Assembly (NCBI GenBank): GCA_020832305.1
Contig: JAFIEV010000066.1
Location: 1-64,000, forward strand
Reading direction: 5' to 3'
From: Cyclobacteriaceae bacterium
Lineage (GTDB): Bacteria > Bacteroidota > Bacteroidia > Cytophagales > Cyclobacteriaceae
Length of the DNA: 64,000 nt
In this document: positions 26,029 through 34,731 of the stretch, in pieces
Layout: the number at the start of each line of letters is the position of its first letter
Numbering within the stretch: the stretch's first letter is position 1
Notes under the pieces: model-generated
The model's input: the letters and a program-made list of their open reading frames with translations, nothing else
Told to the model about the DNA's origin: nothing
The model's database searches: none
Position numbers and translations under genes: made by a program

Positions 26029-26997
26029 TTAATTTTTCAGCGCTTTAACTGCTTTTGTCAGCCTTGGAATAATTTCAAAAGCATCACCACAAATTCCATA
26101 GTCTGCCGCTTTGAAAAAAGGTGCATCTTCGTCTTTGTTAATGGCAACAATCACTTTTGAGGAGCTTACCCCAGCCAAATGTTGAATAGCACCAGAAATT
26201 CCCACGGCAATATACAAGTTCGGACTAACCTTTACGCCGGTTTGTCCTACGTGCTCATGATGTGGTCTCCATTCAAGGTCTGAAACCGGTTTACTACAAC
26301 CCATTCCTGCTCCCAGGGCTTTTGCAAGATCTTCAAGCATTTGCCAGTTTTCAGGGCCTTTCAGCCCACGCCCTCCTGAAACCACAATTTCAGCTTCCGT
26401 AAGCAGGATATCTCCATCCGCTTTTTCAACATTCGTAATACTGGCTGCAAAATCGTTATCTGCGAACGAAATTGCAAATTTTTCTACGATTGCTTTTTTA
26501 TCATCATTTCGAAGGCTTACGGCATTCTTTCTGATTCCCAATATTTTGCATTCGGTACTTAATTCCACCCTGCCGAAAGCTTTACCGGTATAAATGCTCC
26601 TGGGTACAGAGAAGGTGCCATTTATTTCAGGCAAACCACTTACATTGGTTGCAATGGCAGCCTGCATTTCCACACTTACCCTTGCACCTATTATGTCGCT
26701 GAGTGAAGACTTAGCCATAATCAGGAATTTAGCGTCTGCAGATTTCATAGCCTGGATTATTGCAGTGCCAAAAGCTCGTATTCCCTGTGTATTTAATTTT
26801 TCATCTTCCGCGTGCAAAACTTTATCTGCCCCATAGGCACCTAATCCACTAAGGTCATAGCCGGAGATGGTGCCGGGTACCAGGGCTATAACCTGTGTAT
26901 TGGCTTTTTCTGCAATGGCTGCACCATAAGAAATGGCTTCGAGGGATGATTTCTTAATCTGACCATCTGCCACTTCAACAAATACTAAAACTGACAT
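26029..26997 (-). CDS. etfA: electron transfer flavoprotein alpha subunit
   Basis: A 322-residue ETF alpha subunit, which binds the FAD of the heterodimer and passes electrons from acyl-CoA dehydrogenases to the ETF:quinone oxidoreductase. The C-terminal FAD domain is complete: GGRGLKGPENW, the loop VGQTGVKVSPNLYIAVGISGAIQHLAG and the closing INKDEDAPFFKAADYGI. It lies 36 nt downstream of etfB and 9 nt upstream of the nuclease gene. No dehydrogenase gene is in the window. Confidence 0.96.
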   Translation of the reverse strand: MSVLVFVEVADGQIKKSSLEAISYGAAIAEKANTQVIALVPGTISGYDLSGLGAYGADKVLHAEDEKLNTQGIRAFGTAIIQAMKSADAKFLIMAKSSLSDIIGARVSVEMQAAIATNVSGLPEINGTFSVPRSIYTGKAFGRVELSTECKILGIRKNAVSLRNDDKKAIVEKFAISFADNDFAASITNVEKADGDILLTEAEIVVSGGRGLKGPENWQMLEDLAKALGAGMGCSKPVSDLEWRPHHEHVGQTGVKVSPNLYIAVGISGAIQHLAGVSSSKVIVAINKDEDAPFFKAADYGICGDAFEIIPRLTKAVKALKN

Positions 26998-27033
26998 ATA
27001 TATAAAATTTATGTTGCTTACAAAAATAGATTT

Positions 27034-27771
27034 TTACAATACCTTAGCTTCTTCCACAAGCTTTTGAATAAGTTCTTCCGGATTAGACGGGTCTATCATA
27101 ACTACAGCACCTTTAGGAGGTGGTAATTCAAAGTGCACATGTGTAGTTAATTTTGTTTCATCCGAAGCAGCTCTTACTTCAAGAGGCTTAGTCCTGGCCG
27201 TCATAATACCTCTCATATTTGGTATTTTCCATTCTGCAATCGGCTCCTGGCAGCCGGCCACCAGGGGCATGGTAGCTTCGAGATATTCCTTCCCTCCTTC
27301 TATTTCACGAGCCATTTTAACTTTTCCATCAACAACGTCAAGCATCATTACCGGTGAAAAAGCCTGCAGTCCCAGCATCTCAGCAACCATACCATGAACT
27401 ACACCCCCATTAAAATCTATGGATTCTCTGCCCATTAATATAAGATCGTAGCCCTGATCTTTTGCAACTTCAGCTATTTGTCTGGCGACAAACCATGAAT
27501 CTGTAGGTTCTGCATCAATTCTAATGGCATTATCAGCACCTATGGCAAGTGCTTTTCTGATGGTGGGTTCTGTTTCGGCCGTTCCTACATTGAGAACCGT
27601 TACGGTTCCTCCGTGTGCTTCCTTAAGTTCAACTGCACGGGCAAGTGCATAATCATCATAAGGACCGATGATAAACTGCAATCCTTGTTTATCAAGTTGT
27701 TTACCATCGGCTGTAAATTTAATGCGCGATGTGGTATCCGGCACATGGGATATACATATTAATATCTTCAT
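27034..27771 (-). CDS. etfB: electron transfer flavoprotein beta subunit
   Basis: A 245-residue ETF beta subunit with the typical opening KILICISHVPDT, the adenine nucleotide-binding loop region (RESIDFNGGVVHGMVAEML) and the GCQEPIAEWKIPNMRGIM segment used to contact acyl-CoA dehydrogenases. It pairs with etfA to shuttle electrons in fatty-acid or amino-acid oxidation. First gene of the operon; a 113-nt gap separates it from the divergent gene at 27884. I see no clear TANNTTTG promoter there. Confidence 0.96.
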   Translation of the reverse strand: MKILICISHVPDTTSRIKFTADGKQLDKQGLQFIIGPYDDYALARAVELKEAHGGTVTVLNVGTAETEPTIRKALAIGADNAIRIDAEPTDSWFVARQIAEVAKDQGYDLILMGRESIDFNGGVVHGMVAEMLGLQAFSPVMMLDVVDGKVKMAREIEGGKEYLEATMPLVAGCQEPIAEWKIPNMRGIMTARTKPLEVRAASDETKLTTHVHFELPPPKGAVVMIDPSNPEELIQKLVEEAKVL

Positions 27772-27883
27772 AGCAAAAAATTGTTAAACATGAACGTTTA
27801 TGAATGGTTTATTATATAATTCAACCGAAATTTTAAAATAAAAGTTGTGATTAAAAAATTAATTTGAAATCAACCTAATTTTT

Positions 27884-28204
27884 ATGATCCATAACAGGCT
27901 AGAACAATTATTAGATATATTAGAGGAGGATCCCAGAGACCCCTTTAATTTGTATGCAGTTGCCATTGAATACCAGGAAATCAATCCGGATAAATCCAGG
28001 CAGTTATTTGAAAAGCTTTTAATGGATCACGCAGAATATCTGCCCACCTATTATCATGCTGCGGCATTATTTGCAAACCTCAACGATCGCGAAAGGGCTT
28101 TGCGTATTTATGACGAAGGAATTGAGCTTGCCACAAAACAGCAAAATCATCATGCATTGAGGGAATTGATGAATGCCCGCACATCATTTATAATGGAAGA
28201 CTAA
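27884..28204 (+). CDS. small TPR-like protein
   Basis: A 106-residue protein made of about two to three tetratricopeptide-like helix pairs (DPFNLYAVAIEY, SRQLFEKLLMDHAEYLPTYYHAAALFANL, RALRIYDEGIELA). No signal peptide, so probably cytoplasmic. Its TAA stop (28202-28204) abuts the stop of the convergent HMG-CoA reductase gene with no nucleotide between. Function unknown; such mini-TPR proteins are frequent in Cytophagales. Confidence 0.75.
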   Translation: MIHNRLEQLLDILEEDPRDPFNLYAVAIEYQEINPDKSRQLFEKLLMDHAEYLPTYYHAAALFANLNDRERALRIYDEGIELATKQQNHHALRELMNARTSFIMED

Positions 28205-29752
28205 TCAGCGGTTTCTTCCGAGTTCCTCATGGCTTGAGACCCAATCGGCAGATGAAATGGCCGCGCCCAGGCTTATTTCACCGGCCAATGCTACGCTTGC
28301 CACAATTTCAGCAAACTTATACACCTGATTTTTTCCATAACAACCCATGATCTCGAGACATTCTCTTTGAGACGGCAAACCTGTGCCTCCTCCATAGGTA
28401 GCAACAATAAGAGATGGAATGGTAAGCGAAATATACAAGTCGCCTTCTTCATTGATTTCGGTATACAATATGCCTGCAGATGATTCAGCAACATTGGCTA
28501 CATCCTGACCTGTCGCAATAAAAATAGCAGTTATGGCATTAGGAGAATGCGCTCCATTATTGTTTGCGCCACTTATAAACGCGCCAATATTTGAAACTTT
28601 GGCATGATAATCCAGCTTTTCAGGCTCTACGCGCATGTGTTCAACCAGTACTTCTCTTTTTAATACTGCTTCTGCTATCACTCTTTTTCCCCGGTTTCTC
28701 ATCACATTGATCTGTGATGCTTTTTTGTCTGTTGCCAGATTTGATTCGAGATAGAAGTTTTTCACCAGTCCCGAAGGATACTCACCCAGTATATAATTGC
28801 AGGCATGGAAAGTGGCTTTTCCCACCATATTTTGACCGGCGGCATCACCGGTGGTATAGTTAAAACGCAAGTATGCAAATTTATTAGACAGATAGGAGTC
28901 TATGTATTGCAATTTCGCCACACTTGATGTCGATTCTGCTTCCTTTTTAATAGTATGAAAATTCTGATCTACCCATTTAACAAAATCACGGGCATCGCGG
29001 GCATTGTCAAAAACAAATACCGGCGCTCTTTGCATTAGGTCGCCAACAACAGTGGCTCTGGCGCCTCCACAAAGGTTAAGGACTTTTATACCACGGTTAT
29101 AGGAGGCCACGAGTGTTCCTTCAGTAGTTGCCAATGGCACAATATATTCTCCCTGGGCATATTCACCGTTTACCTTAACCGGGCTGGTAAAGCCAAGCGG
29201 GACTTGTACCACGCCGGTAAAATTTTCAATATTACCCCTGGCCATTTCTGGCTTAAAAGAAAACTGATATAAGTGCTTAGGTGTAAAGCCTGCCTTTCTC
29301 GAAATATAATCCTGTCGCTGTTGAATGATATCTATGCCATAATCATCTCTTTCACTTCGCGGAATTTTTGCCAGGTCACTACCCTCTTTTGAAACCTTAT
29401 CCTCTACTTTAACTTCTAAAACACCAAACTTATCGGTGCGAATAGAAAACCTGATTTTATGAGCTTCCGAGGGCTTAACATTATTGTTGACCAATACATT
29501 AAGGTTTTGGCGGAGTGGGAATTCCAGTGGTTTATCAGGTTTAACATCAGATGGTTTCAGCAGCTCTCCGCTACCCAAATCCAGATCAACATCGGTATCA
29601 CTGATTTTTACATTATCGATATATATTTCTATGATGTCCAGGATGCGGGTATCCATTAATCGGTTTTTAATGGAAAATTTTATGCCTTTATCAAGCTTTT
29701 TTAAACTGCCACGGGTGTAGAGTTGACGTAATACTATCTGAGGTACAAACAT
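28205..29752 (-). CDS. hydroxymethylglutaryl-CoA reductase
   Basis: A 515-residue HMG-CoA reductase, which makes mevalonate from HMG-CoA with NAD(P)H, the committed step of the mevalonate route to isoprenoids. Catalytic parts are visible: Glu in ENFTGVVQVPLG, TEGTLVASYNRG, Asp in GDAAGQNMV, Lys in SNLATDKKAS, the GGGTGLPSQ loop and the C-terminal His in SHEELGRNR. The first 145 or so residues are a beta-rich extension of unknown fold in place of a membrane anchor. The gene is soluble-type and single. It abuts the convergent TPR gene, so read-through would make an antisense transcript. Confidence 0.9.
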   Translation of the reverse strand: MFVPQIVLRQLYTRGSLKKLDKGIKFSIKNRLMDTRILDIIEIYIDNVKISDTDVDLDLGSGELLKPSDVKPDKPLEFPLRQNLNVLVNNNVKPSEAHKIRFSIRTDKFGVLEVKVEDKVSKEGSDLAKIPRSERDDYGIDIIQQRQDYISRKAGFTPKHLYQFSFKPEMARGNIENFTGVVQVPLGFTSPVKVNGEYAQGEYIVPLATTEGTLVASYNRGIKVLNLCGGARATVVGDLMQRAPVFVFDNARDARDFVKWVDQNFHTIKKEAESTSSVAKLQYIDSYLSNKFAYLRFNYTTGDAAGQNMVGKATFHACNYILGEYPSGLVKNFYLESNLATDKKASQINVMRNRGKRVIAEAVLKREVLVEHMRVEPEKLDYHAKVSNIGAFISGANNNGAHSPNAITAIFIATGQDVANVAESSAGILYTEINEEGDLYISLTIPSLIVATYGGGTGLPSQRECLEIMGCYGKNQVYKFAEIVASVALAGEISLGAAISSADWVSSHEELGRNR

Positions 29753-29842
29753 AAATGTGGTAATGGTTTTTCAGAAAATTAAATATTTTACCGGTAATAA
29801 TAAAATAATTAACGAAATTTGACAGCCACAGGGCTGATTCTT

Positions 29843-31069
29843 ATGCAGTATATTTCAGATCTTCTGAGTTTTTTAAAAGAAAATGCCGCATACCTGACTA
29901 TACCATTTGTCAGTGCTTTCGTCGGTTGGTTTACCAACTGGCTGGCGCTTAAAATGACGTTTTATCCTGTAAAGTATTTTGGCATAAAACCTTTCGGATG
30001 GCAAGGGATCATTCCTTCCAAAGCTAAAAAAATGGCTGAAACGGCTGTTGATCTCTGGACAAGTAAACTGTTAAACCTCGAAGATGAATTTGCCAGGATC
30101 AAACCAGATATAATAGCAGAGGAAATGAAACCTGCCATCGACCGTCTCAGCCGGGAGATTATCGAAGAAGTTATGAAAGCTCAACTTCCCCTGATCTGGA
30201 AAGCCTCCACCCCGGGAATGAAGGCTGATATCTACAACAGGGTAAGCAGAGAATTGCCATTAATTGTCGCAAAAATGATGGAAGAAGTGAAAAATCACTT
30301 TTCTGAGCTGCTTGATTTAAAAAGTCTTGCAGTGTCAACCCTTACCCAAAACAGAGAACTGCTCAATCAGGTTTTTATCAAATGTGGCTATAAAGAGTTT
30401 AAATTTATTGAAAAATCCGGTTTCTACTTTGGGTTTATCTTTGGTTTGGTTCAAATGGTGGTGTGGTATTTTTTTCCTGTCTGGTGGACACTCCCGGTGG
30501 CGGGTTTTATGGTGGGTTTTTTTACCAACGATCTGGCCTTAAAACTCATTTTCAGGCCCTTAAATCCAATCAAATTGGGTAAACTCGAAATACAAGGTTT
30601 GTTTATTAAAAGGCAAAATGAAGTTTCAGAAGAATACTCAAGAATTGTCGCAGCCAGGGTAATTACCATCGAACATATTTTCGAATATATTATACGTGGC
30701 CCTGGCAGGGAAAAACTTACACGTATCGTCGAAAAACAAATGGAGAAAACCATTGCCGATGCCGTTGGCAATAATAAAAAATGGATTGATTTAATGGTAG
30801 GTGAAAATATATTTTATTATATAAGAAATATTGCCACCTTTCGCTTTATGCAGGAATTGCCTATGAATATACGACATGTATTTGGATATGCTGAAAATGC
30901 CATGAACCTCGAATATTTATTAAAAGGTAAGATGAAAAGTCTTAGTCCTGCTGAGTTTGAGGCATTTCTCAGACCTGTTTTTAAAGAAGATGAATTAACT
31001 TTAATCCTTGTAGGCGCTGTCCTGGGAGGATTGGCAGGCCTGTCCCAATATCTCATATTGTTTTCCTGA
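29843..31069 (+). CDS. DUF445 family membrane protein
   Basis: About 408 residues with N-terminal membrane segments around FVSAFVGWFTNWLALKMTFYP, a central span pair at the repeated FGFIFGLVQMVVW and VAGFMVGFFTNDLALKLIFRP, and a C-terminal anchor (AVLGGLAGLSQYLILFS). The internal duplication of the FTN-LALK motif is typical of DUF445 proteins. The function is unknown; homologues are linked to the cell envelope. I use the ATG at 29843 rather than the in-frame TTG at 29819. Confidence 0.88.
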   Translation: MQYISDLLSFLKENAAYLTIPFVSAFVGWFTNWLALKMTFYPVKYFGIKPFGWQGIIPSKAKKMAETAVDLWTSKLLNLEDEFARIKPDIIAEEMKPAIDRLSREIIEEVMKAQLPLIWKASTPGMKADIYNRVSRELPLIVAKMMEEVKNHFSELLDLKSLAVSTLTQNRELLNQVFIKCGYKEFKFIEKSGFYFGFIFGLVQMVVWYFFPVWWTLPVAGFMVGFFTNDLALKLIFRPLNPIKLGKLEIQGLFIKRQNEVSEEYSRIVAARVITIEHIFEYIIRGPGREKLTRIVEKQMEKTIADAVGNNKKWIDLMVGENIFYYIRNIATFRFMQELPMNIRHVFGYAENAMNLEYLLKGKMKSLSPAEFEAFLRPVFKEDELTLILVGAVLGGLAGLSQYLILFS

Positions 31070-31126
31070 CAATTCCGCAACAATGTTCAACATCAACACG
31101 TTATACATCCATTAAATTAAAAGATC

Positions 31127-31651
31127 ATGAAAATATTTTCAATACTGCTTCTAACTTTTATCATACTATTTGCATGTGAAACGCAAAGCAGGTTTGATGC
31201 GGATGAAATTTACACAGGAAATGCTGTAGTATACCCATTATTTGCCGGAACTGAATTCCCGTTTGATGGCAAAGTTACTATCAGAGAGCGTACCGATGAA
31301 TTTACAGAAATAGACATTCAGGTAAAAAATACGCAAGGCCCAAGATATTTTCCGATTCATCTTCACTATAGTTCCTTCGACGTTAGCGCAGATCTTGCCG
31401 CATGGCTTGAACCGCTTTCAGCTGCCACCGGCAACAGTAAAACACTTATTAAATACCTGGCAAATGAGAGCCCTGTAACTTATCATGATCTGATAGAATT
31501 TGATGGACATATAAAAATCCATCTCGAAAGTGGCCCTATGCGCGACGTCATATTAAGCTATGGCAATATTGGTTTGAATGCAAATAAGCCTATCGATCGG
31601 GAAGTAGCTTTGTGCACTGAGTTCGTTCCGGCTTACAGGCAAAATCAATGA
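31127..31651 (+). CDS. hypothetical lipoprotein
   Basis: A 174-residue lipoprotein: signal MKIFSILLLTFIILFAC with lipobox LFAC (Cys17), then a mostly beta-rich domain including PRYFPIHLHYSSFD, reminiscent of the His-rich strand of Cu/Zn superoxide dismutase-like folds. Too few motif residues are present to call it a dismutase, and I do not assign a function. It follows the DUF445 gene by 57 nt on the same strand and overlaps the end of the broken opgC gene by 7 nt on the opposite strand. Confidence 0.7.
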   Translation: MKIFSILLLTFIILFACETQSRFDADEIYTGNAVVYPLFAGTEFPFDGKVTIRERTDEFTEIDIQVKNTQGPRYFPIHLHYSSFDVSADLAAWLEPLSAATGNSKTLIKYLANESPVTYHDLIEFDGHIKIHLESGPMRDVILSYGNIGLNANKPIDREVALCTEFVPAYRQNQ

Positions 31652-32754
31652 TTGTCTGAATATTGTAATTTATAAATCAAATACTTGATACTTGAAAGAA
31701 TGCTTTCATCTTTGAGCAAATAAGGAACATACATAAGCCCAACCATAATTAATGTAAATACCACTTCTAAGGCTAAGCTAATTGAACCAAGCTCTACAGC
31801 AAAAGGATAAAACAACATGTAGGTTACCAAATGTATTGCAAATGCTTTCATGGAAATACTCCCCAAGGCTGAGAAAAAACGCCATTTCAGGAAAGAAAGT
31901 TTATTAAAAACATAGTAGATAGTAAGACCGAAAGCGAGAGCATTTATTAAACTGATTATGCCTGCATTTCTTTTACTGATTAAAATATAAGGTAACTCTA
32001 TGGCCGTTTCAGCATAGTAATTTATAATATTGAGAACATGTTTACCTGTAAAAAGTACAGTGGCAATTGATAATGCAATCAGTCCAATCCACCTGTTTTG
32101 CTGAAGGTATTTGCTGACCTTCATCTGGTTATATCCCAACCATACTGAAAGAAAAAACAACATTTGCCAGGCAAACACATTAAATGCAGCAAATGAATCA
32201 AAATCTATCTGGCCAATTAAAAAATTTAACCCTGATAATGTCCTGAATATCTGCACAGTCAGGTATACACCCACCGTCAGTATAAAATAGCGGCTCGTTT
32301 TACCCTTCTGCAGCCAATTTAACATTGGAAACAACATAAGAACAAACAATACATACATTGGTAAAATATCCAGGGGATGCGGCTGATATAACAATACCAG
32401 GCCTTTCAGCAGAGCCTTCAATGGGCTGGAGGAAAATTCAGGGGCAATAGAGCTCCAGAAATCCATGTAAAACGGAAAAGCTGATACAATGAACAGAAAA
32501 AAGAGAAAGGTGATAATGTGATATCGGTATATCAATACAGAACGATCTATCAGCCGGGACAATAGGTTTCTATCGCAGTTTTTTCGACCGTAAACCATCC
32601 CTGCTATAAAACCAGATATAATAACAAAACCTTAGGCGGCGTCAATAAAACCAAATGTTTCGTGCGTTACATGCATCAGTGAACTCTGAAAATGGTCGAT
32701 GCACATTATAATTAAAAACAAACCTCGTAATCCGTCGTATCTCTTATCCCTCAT
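31645..32754 (-). pseudogene. OpgC-family membrane protein, broken by in-frame TAA
   Basis: The frame opens at ATG 32754 (MRDKRYDGLRGLFLIIMCID), reads FGFIDAA and then meets TAA at 32632-32634. It continues in the same frame as GFVIISGFIAGMVYG and on through nine or ten membrane spans to 31645, 369 codons in all. OpgC proteins conserve FGF-SAAEGFVFLSGFVAG at this very place, so the stop replaces a Glu (GAA to TAA, one base). OpgC proteins succinylate periplasmic glucans or act as related acyltransferases. The downstream ATG at 32598 can encode the 317-residue rest, but without the conserved N-terminus. Confidence 0.8.
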
Positions 32755-33140
32755 ATTTAAAAAAATAGGTCAATTTGATGCTTAAATGTTTGGCAAAATT
32801 ACATATAAAAGCCTTACTAATCAATTAATATTTATCTTTTTTGTTTAATTGAATATAGGTATAATTAAAATTTAACTCGAATTAAAATTTTTATTCTTAA
32901 TTTTATTGCCATAATAACATGTATTTGTAATAAGATCAGCAAGACATATTAGGGATACAGCATAGATAAAGATCAATTTATAGCATTCGTAACGACTATT
33001 AAAAAAATATATCTGAATAAATTTTGACAAATAAAATTTCTTTATTTGTTTTGTATATAATTATTAAAAACATTACATGTGTAATAATTTTTCCAGATAG
33101 CATTTAGTAAGTGATGGAGTTAAAATAATTTTTTTCGTCG
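32755..33140. other. AT-rich intergenic region (386 bp)
   Basis: A gap with no credible gene between the divergent opgC remnant and the secreted-protein gene. It is markedly more AT-rich than its surroundings and contains an 11-bp direct repeat AATTAAAATTT at 32863-32873 and 32880-32890 and an imperfect dyad ATTACATGTGTAAT near 33073. No strong promoter or terminator is visible. Both features may simply reflect base composition. Confidence 0.4.
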
Positions 33141-33728
33141 ATGAGTCAAATAATCTACAATACAAGCCTTTATTTATTTTGTTTGCTATTTACAGTTCAG
33201 TCAGCTTTATCTCAAAATTATAGCTCAGAAGCCTATCTGGACAATGCTGCTGTTGAATCCGCAAGTGTAAATGTTGATTCTGAAAGTTTTTCGGAGAACA
33301 TAAAATATGAAAAATTAGAAAGCCCCCTTGTGATCGCTATTATAAATGGCATAGATATAGAGACTGGAATAGTAGAAATAGAGATAGTCAATAAACTTGT
33401 TGCAGATAATAAGTTATCAAACCTTTTTGGTCCGGAAATTAATCCTGACCTTGCTGGCATTATTCATACCTATAGCGAGCACCTTACAGCAACTTTTCAG
33501 CAATTGGCCGATTCTCAACCCATTTCAGCCTTTGATGAAAATGCTTTGCACCGTCTGGATTCCATTAATGTTTACTATAACAGAAAGTTAAAGGTTCTGA
33601 TTCACAAACTTCTAATGGATACAAATTTTGGCCGGGATACTTCTTCCATGGAACAATGGATGCAACAAGCTGATTTAGTATTAGATAACTTATTCGAATT
33701 ATGGGCAGCGCATTTATCACTTCGATAA
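33141..33728 (+). CDS. hypothetical secreted protein
   Basis: A 195-residue protein with a cleavable signal (residues 1-24, ending SALSQ), an acidic Ser/Glu-rich stretch and a mainly alpha-helical C-terminus. I find no motif or family. The low-complexity start after the signal and the isolated position next to an AT-rich gap mark it as an accessory or lineage-specific gene. The coding frame is long enough to be real. Confidence 0.6.
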   Translation: MSQIIYNTSLYLFCLLFTVQSALSQNYSSEAYLDNAAVESASVNVDSESFSENIKYEKLESPLVIAIINGIDIETGIVEIEIVNKLVADNKLSNLFGPEINPDLAGIIHTYSEHLTATFQQLADSQPISAFDENALHRLDSINVYYNRKLKVLIHKLLMDTNFGRDTSSMEQWMQQADLVLDNLFELWAAHLSLR

Positions 33729-33984
33729 TTTTCCCATTAAGACTAAAGGCCAACTAAATCTGCGATATTTATAAAATTCCCCATCAAACCAAGTACTGGC
33801 AAAAACCTGGAAAAATCAAGCATTAGGTTGATTTTAGAGAAGCCTTTTTTGACAGAAACTGACTTTCAGGATATCATCATCTCTAATTTAATATTTTCAA
33901 TCTGGCAATTATATTATACTTACCAGGTAGGACATATTTGATTTTGAAAAGTATGTAATATAAACCGCCAAATATTTAATCAAC

Positions 33985-34731
33985 ATGCTTAGTCACACTG
34001 AATTACTTGAGTTGCAGCGCTGGAATACACCAACCATTTACAATGGCTGGGAACAAATAACAAATCGCGATCCTGCAAAAGACGCATTCAATCTTGAAGA
34101 AAGCATCGATTTTATGCCTGAAATGGGACCTATGGCTGGGTATGCAGTAACAGTTACTATTGAACCAGGTAATATAAGCCATGTGAAGAATAAATATGAT
34201 GCATGGCAGGCTTATCGTGAATACATTGCTTCTGTTGCAGGTCCTAAAATTGTTGTGGTTCAGGATCTTGATAAGCCCAAATGTTTTGGCGCTTTTTGGG
34301 GTGAGGTCAACAGTCGGATTCACCGTGCCCTTGGGTGTATAGGAACTATTACAGATGGCAGCATACGGGATTTGGATGAAATGAAGGCCGCAGGGTTTAA
34401 AGCGCTCGCCAGACGTTTAAGTGTAGGCCATGCATACAGTGTACCGGTAGAATGGAACTGTGATGTCGAAGTATTTGGCACCAAAATCTCCCCGGGACAA
34501 CTCATCCATGCTGATAAGCATGGTTTTCTAAGTATTCACTCTTCTGAGGAGGGAAATTTACTGGATGCTGCCCGATTTATGGATAGTAACGAATGCAAAA
34601 CATTGATTCCCGCCGCATCTTCTTCCTCAGGTAAAACACACCAGGAAATTCTTGATGATCTGAAAGCAGCGGGGGTAGAATTCTCCAGACAAATAATTAA
34701 AAAATTCAACAGCAAAAAAGGAGAATGGTAG
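33985..34731 (+). CDS. RraA/DlpA-like family protein
   Basis: A 248-residue RraA-fold protein with GEVNSRIHRALGCIGTITDGSIRDLDEM, which holds the conserved Gly and the Arg-Asp pair of the family active site. RraA homologues include RNase E inhibitors and HMG/4-carboxy-4-hydroxy-2-oxoadipate aldolases; a lyase on a 4-hydroxy-2-oxo acid is the likelier role here. It overlaps the next gene by 7 nt, so the two are probably translated together, and its substrate may come from a sugar acid. Confidence 0.85.
   Translation: MLSHTELLELQRWNTPTIYNGWEQITNRDPAKDAFNLEESIDFMPEMGPMAGYAVTVTIEPGNISHVKNKYDAWQAYREYIASVAGPKIVVVQDLDKPKCFGAFWGEVNSRIHRALGCIGTITDGSIRDLDEMKAAGFKALARRLSVGHAYSVPVEWNCDVEVFGTKISPGQLIHADKHGFLSIHSSEEGNLLDAARFMDSNECKTLIPAASSSSGKTHQEILDDLKAAGVEFSRQIIKKFNSKKGEW

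Noticed and set aside
31127-31651. Cu/Zn superoxide dismutase
   Set aside because: Only a vague HLHY resemblance; the other metal ligands and the disulfide pair are not visible.
31645-32598. Intact 317-residue membrane protein
   Set aside because: The conserved OpgC N-terminus continues upstream in the same frame past one TAA, so the short reading is the remnant of a longer gene.
32863-32890. 11-bp direct repeat as an iteron or CRISPR-like unit
   Set aside because: Only two copies of an A/T-only sequence in AT-rich DNA; no array, spacer regularity or cas gene.
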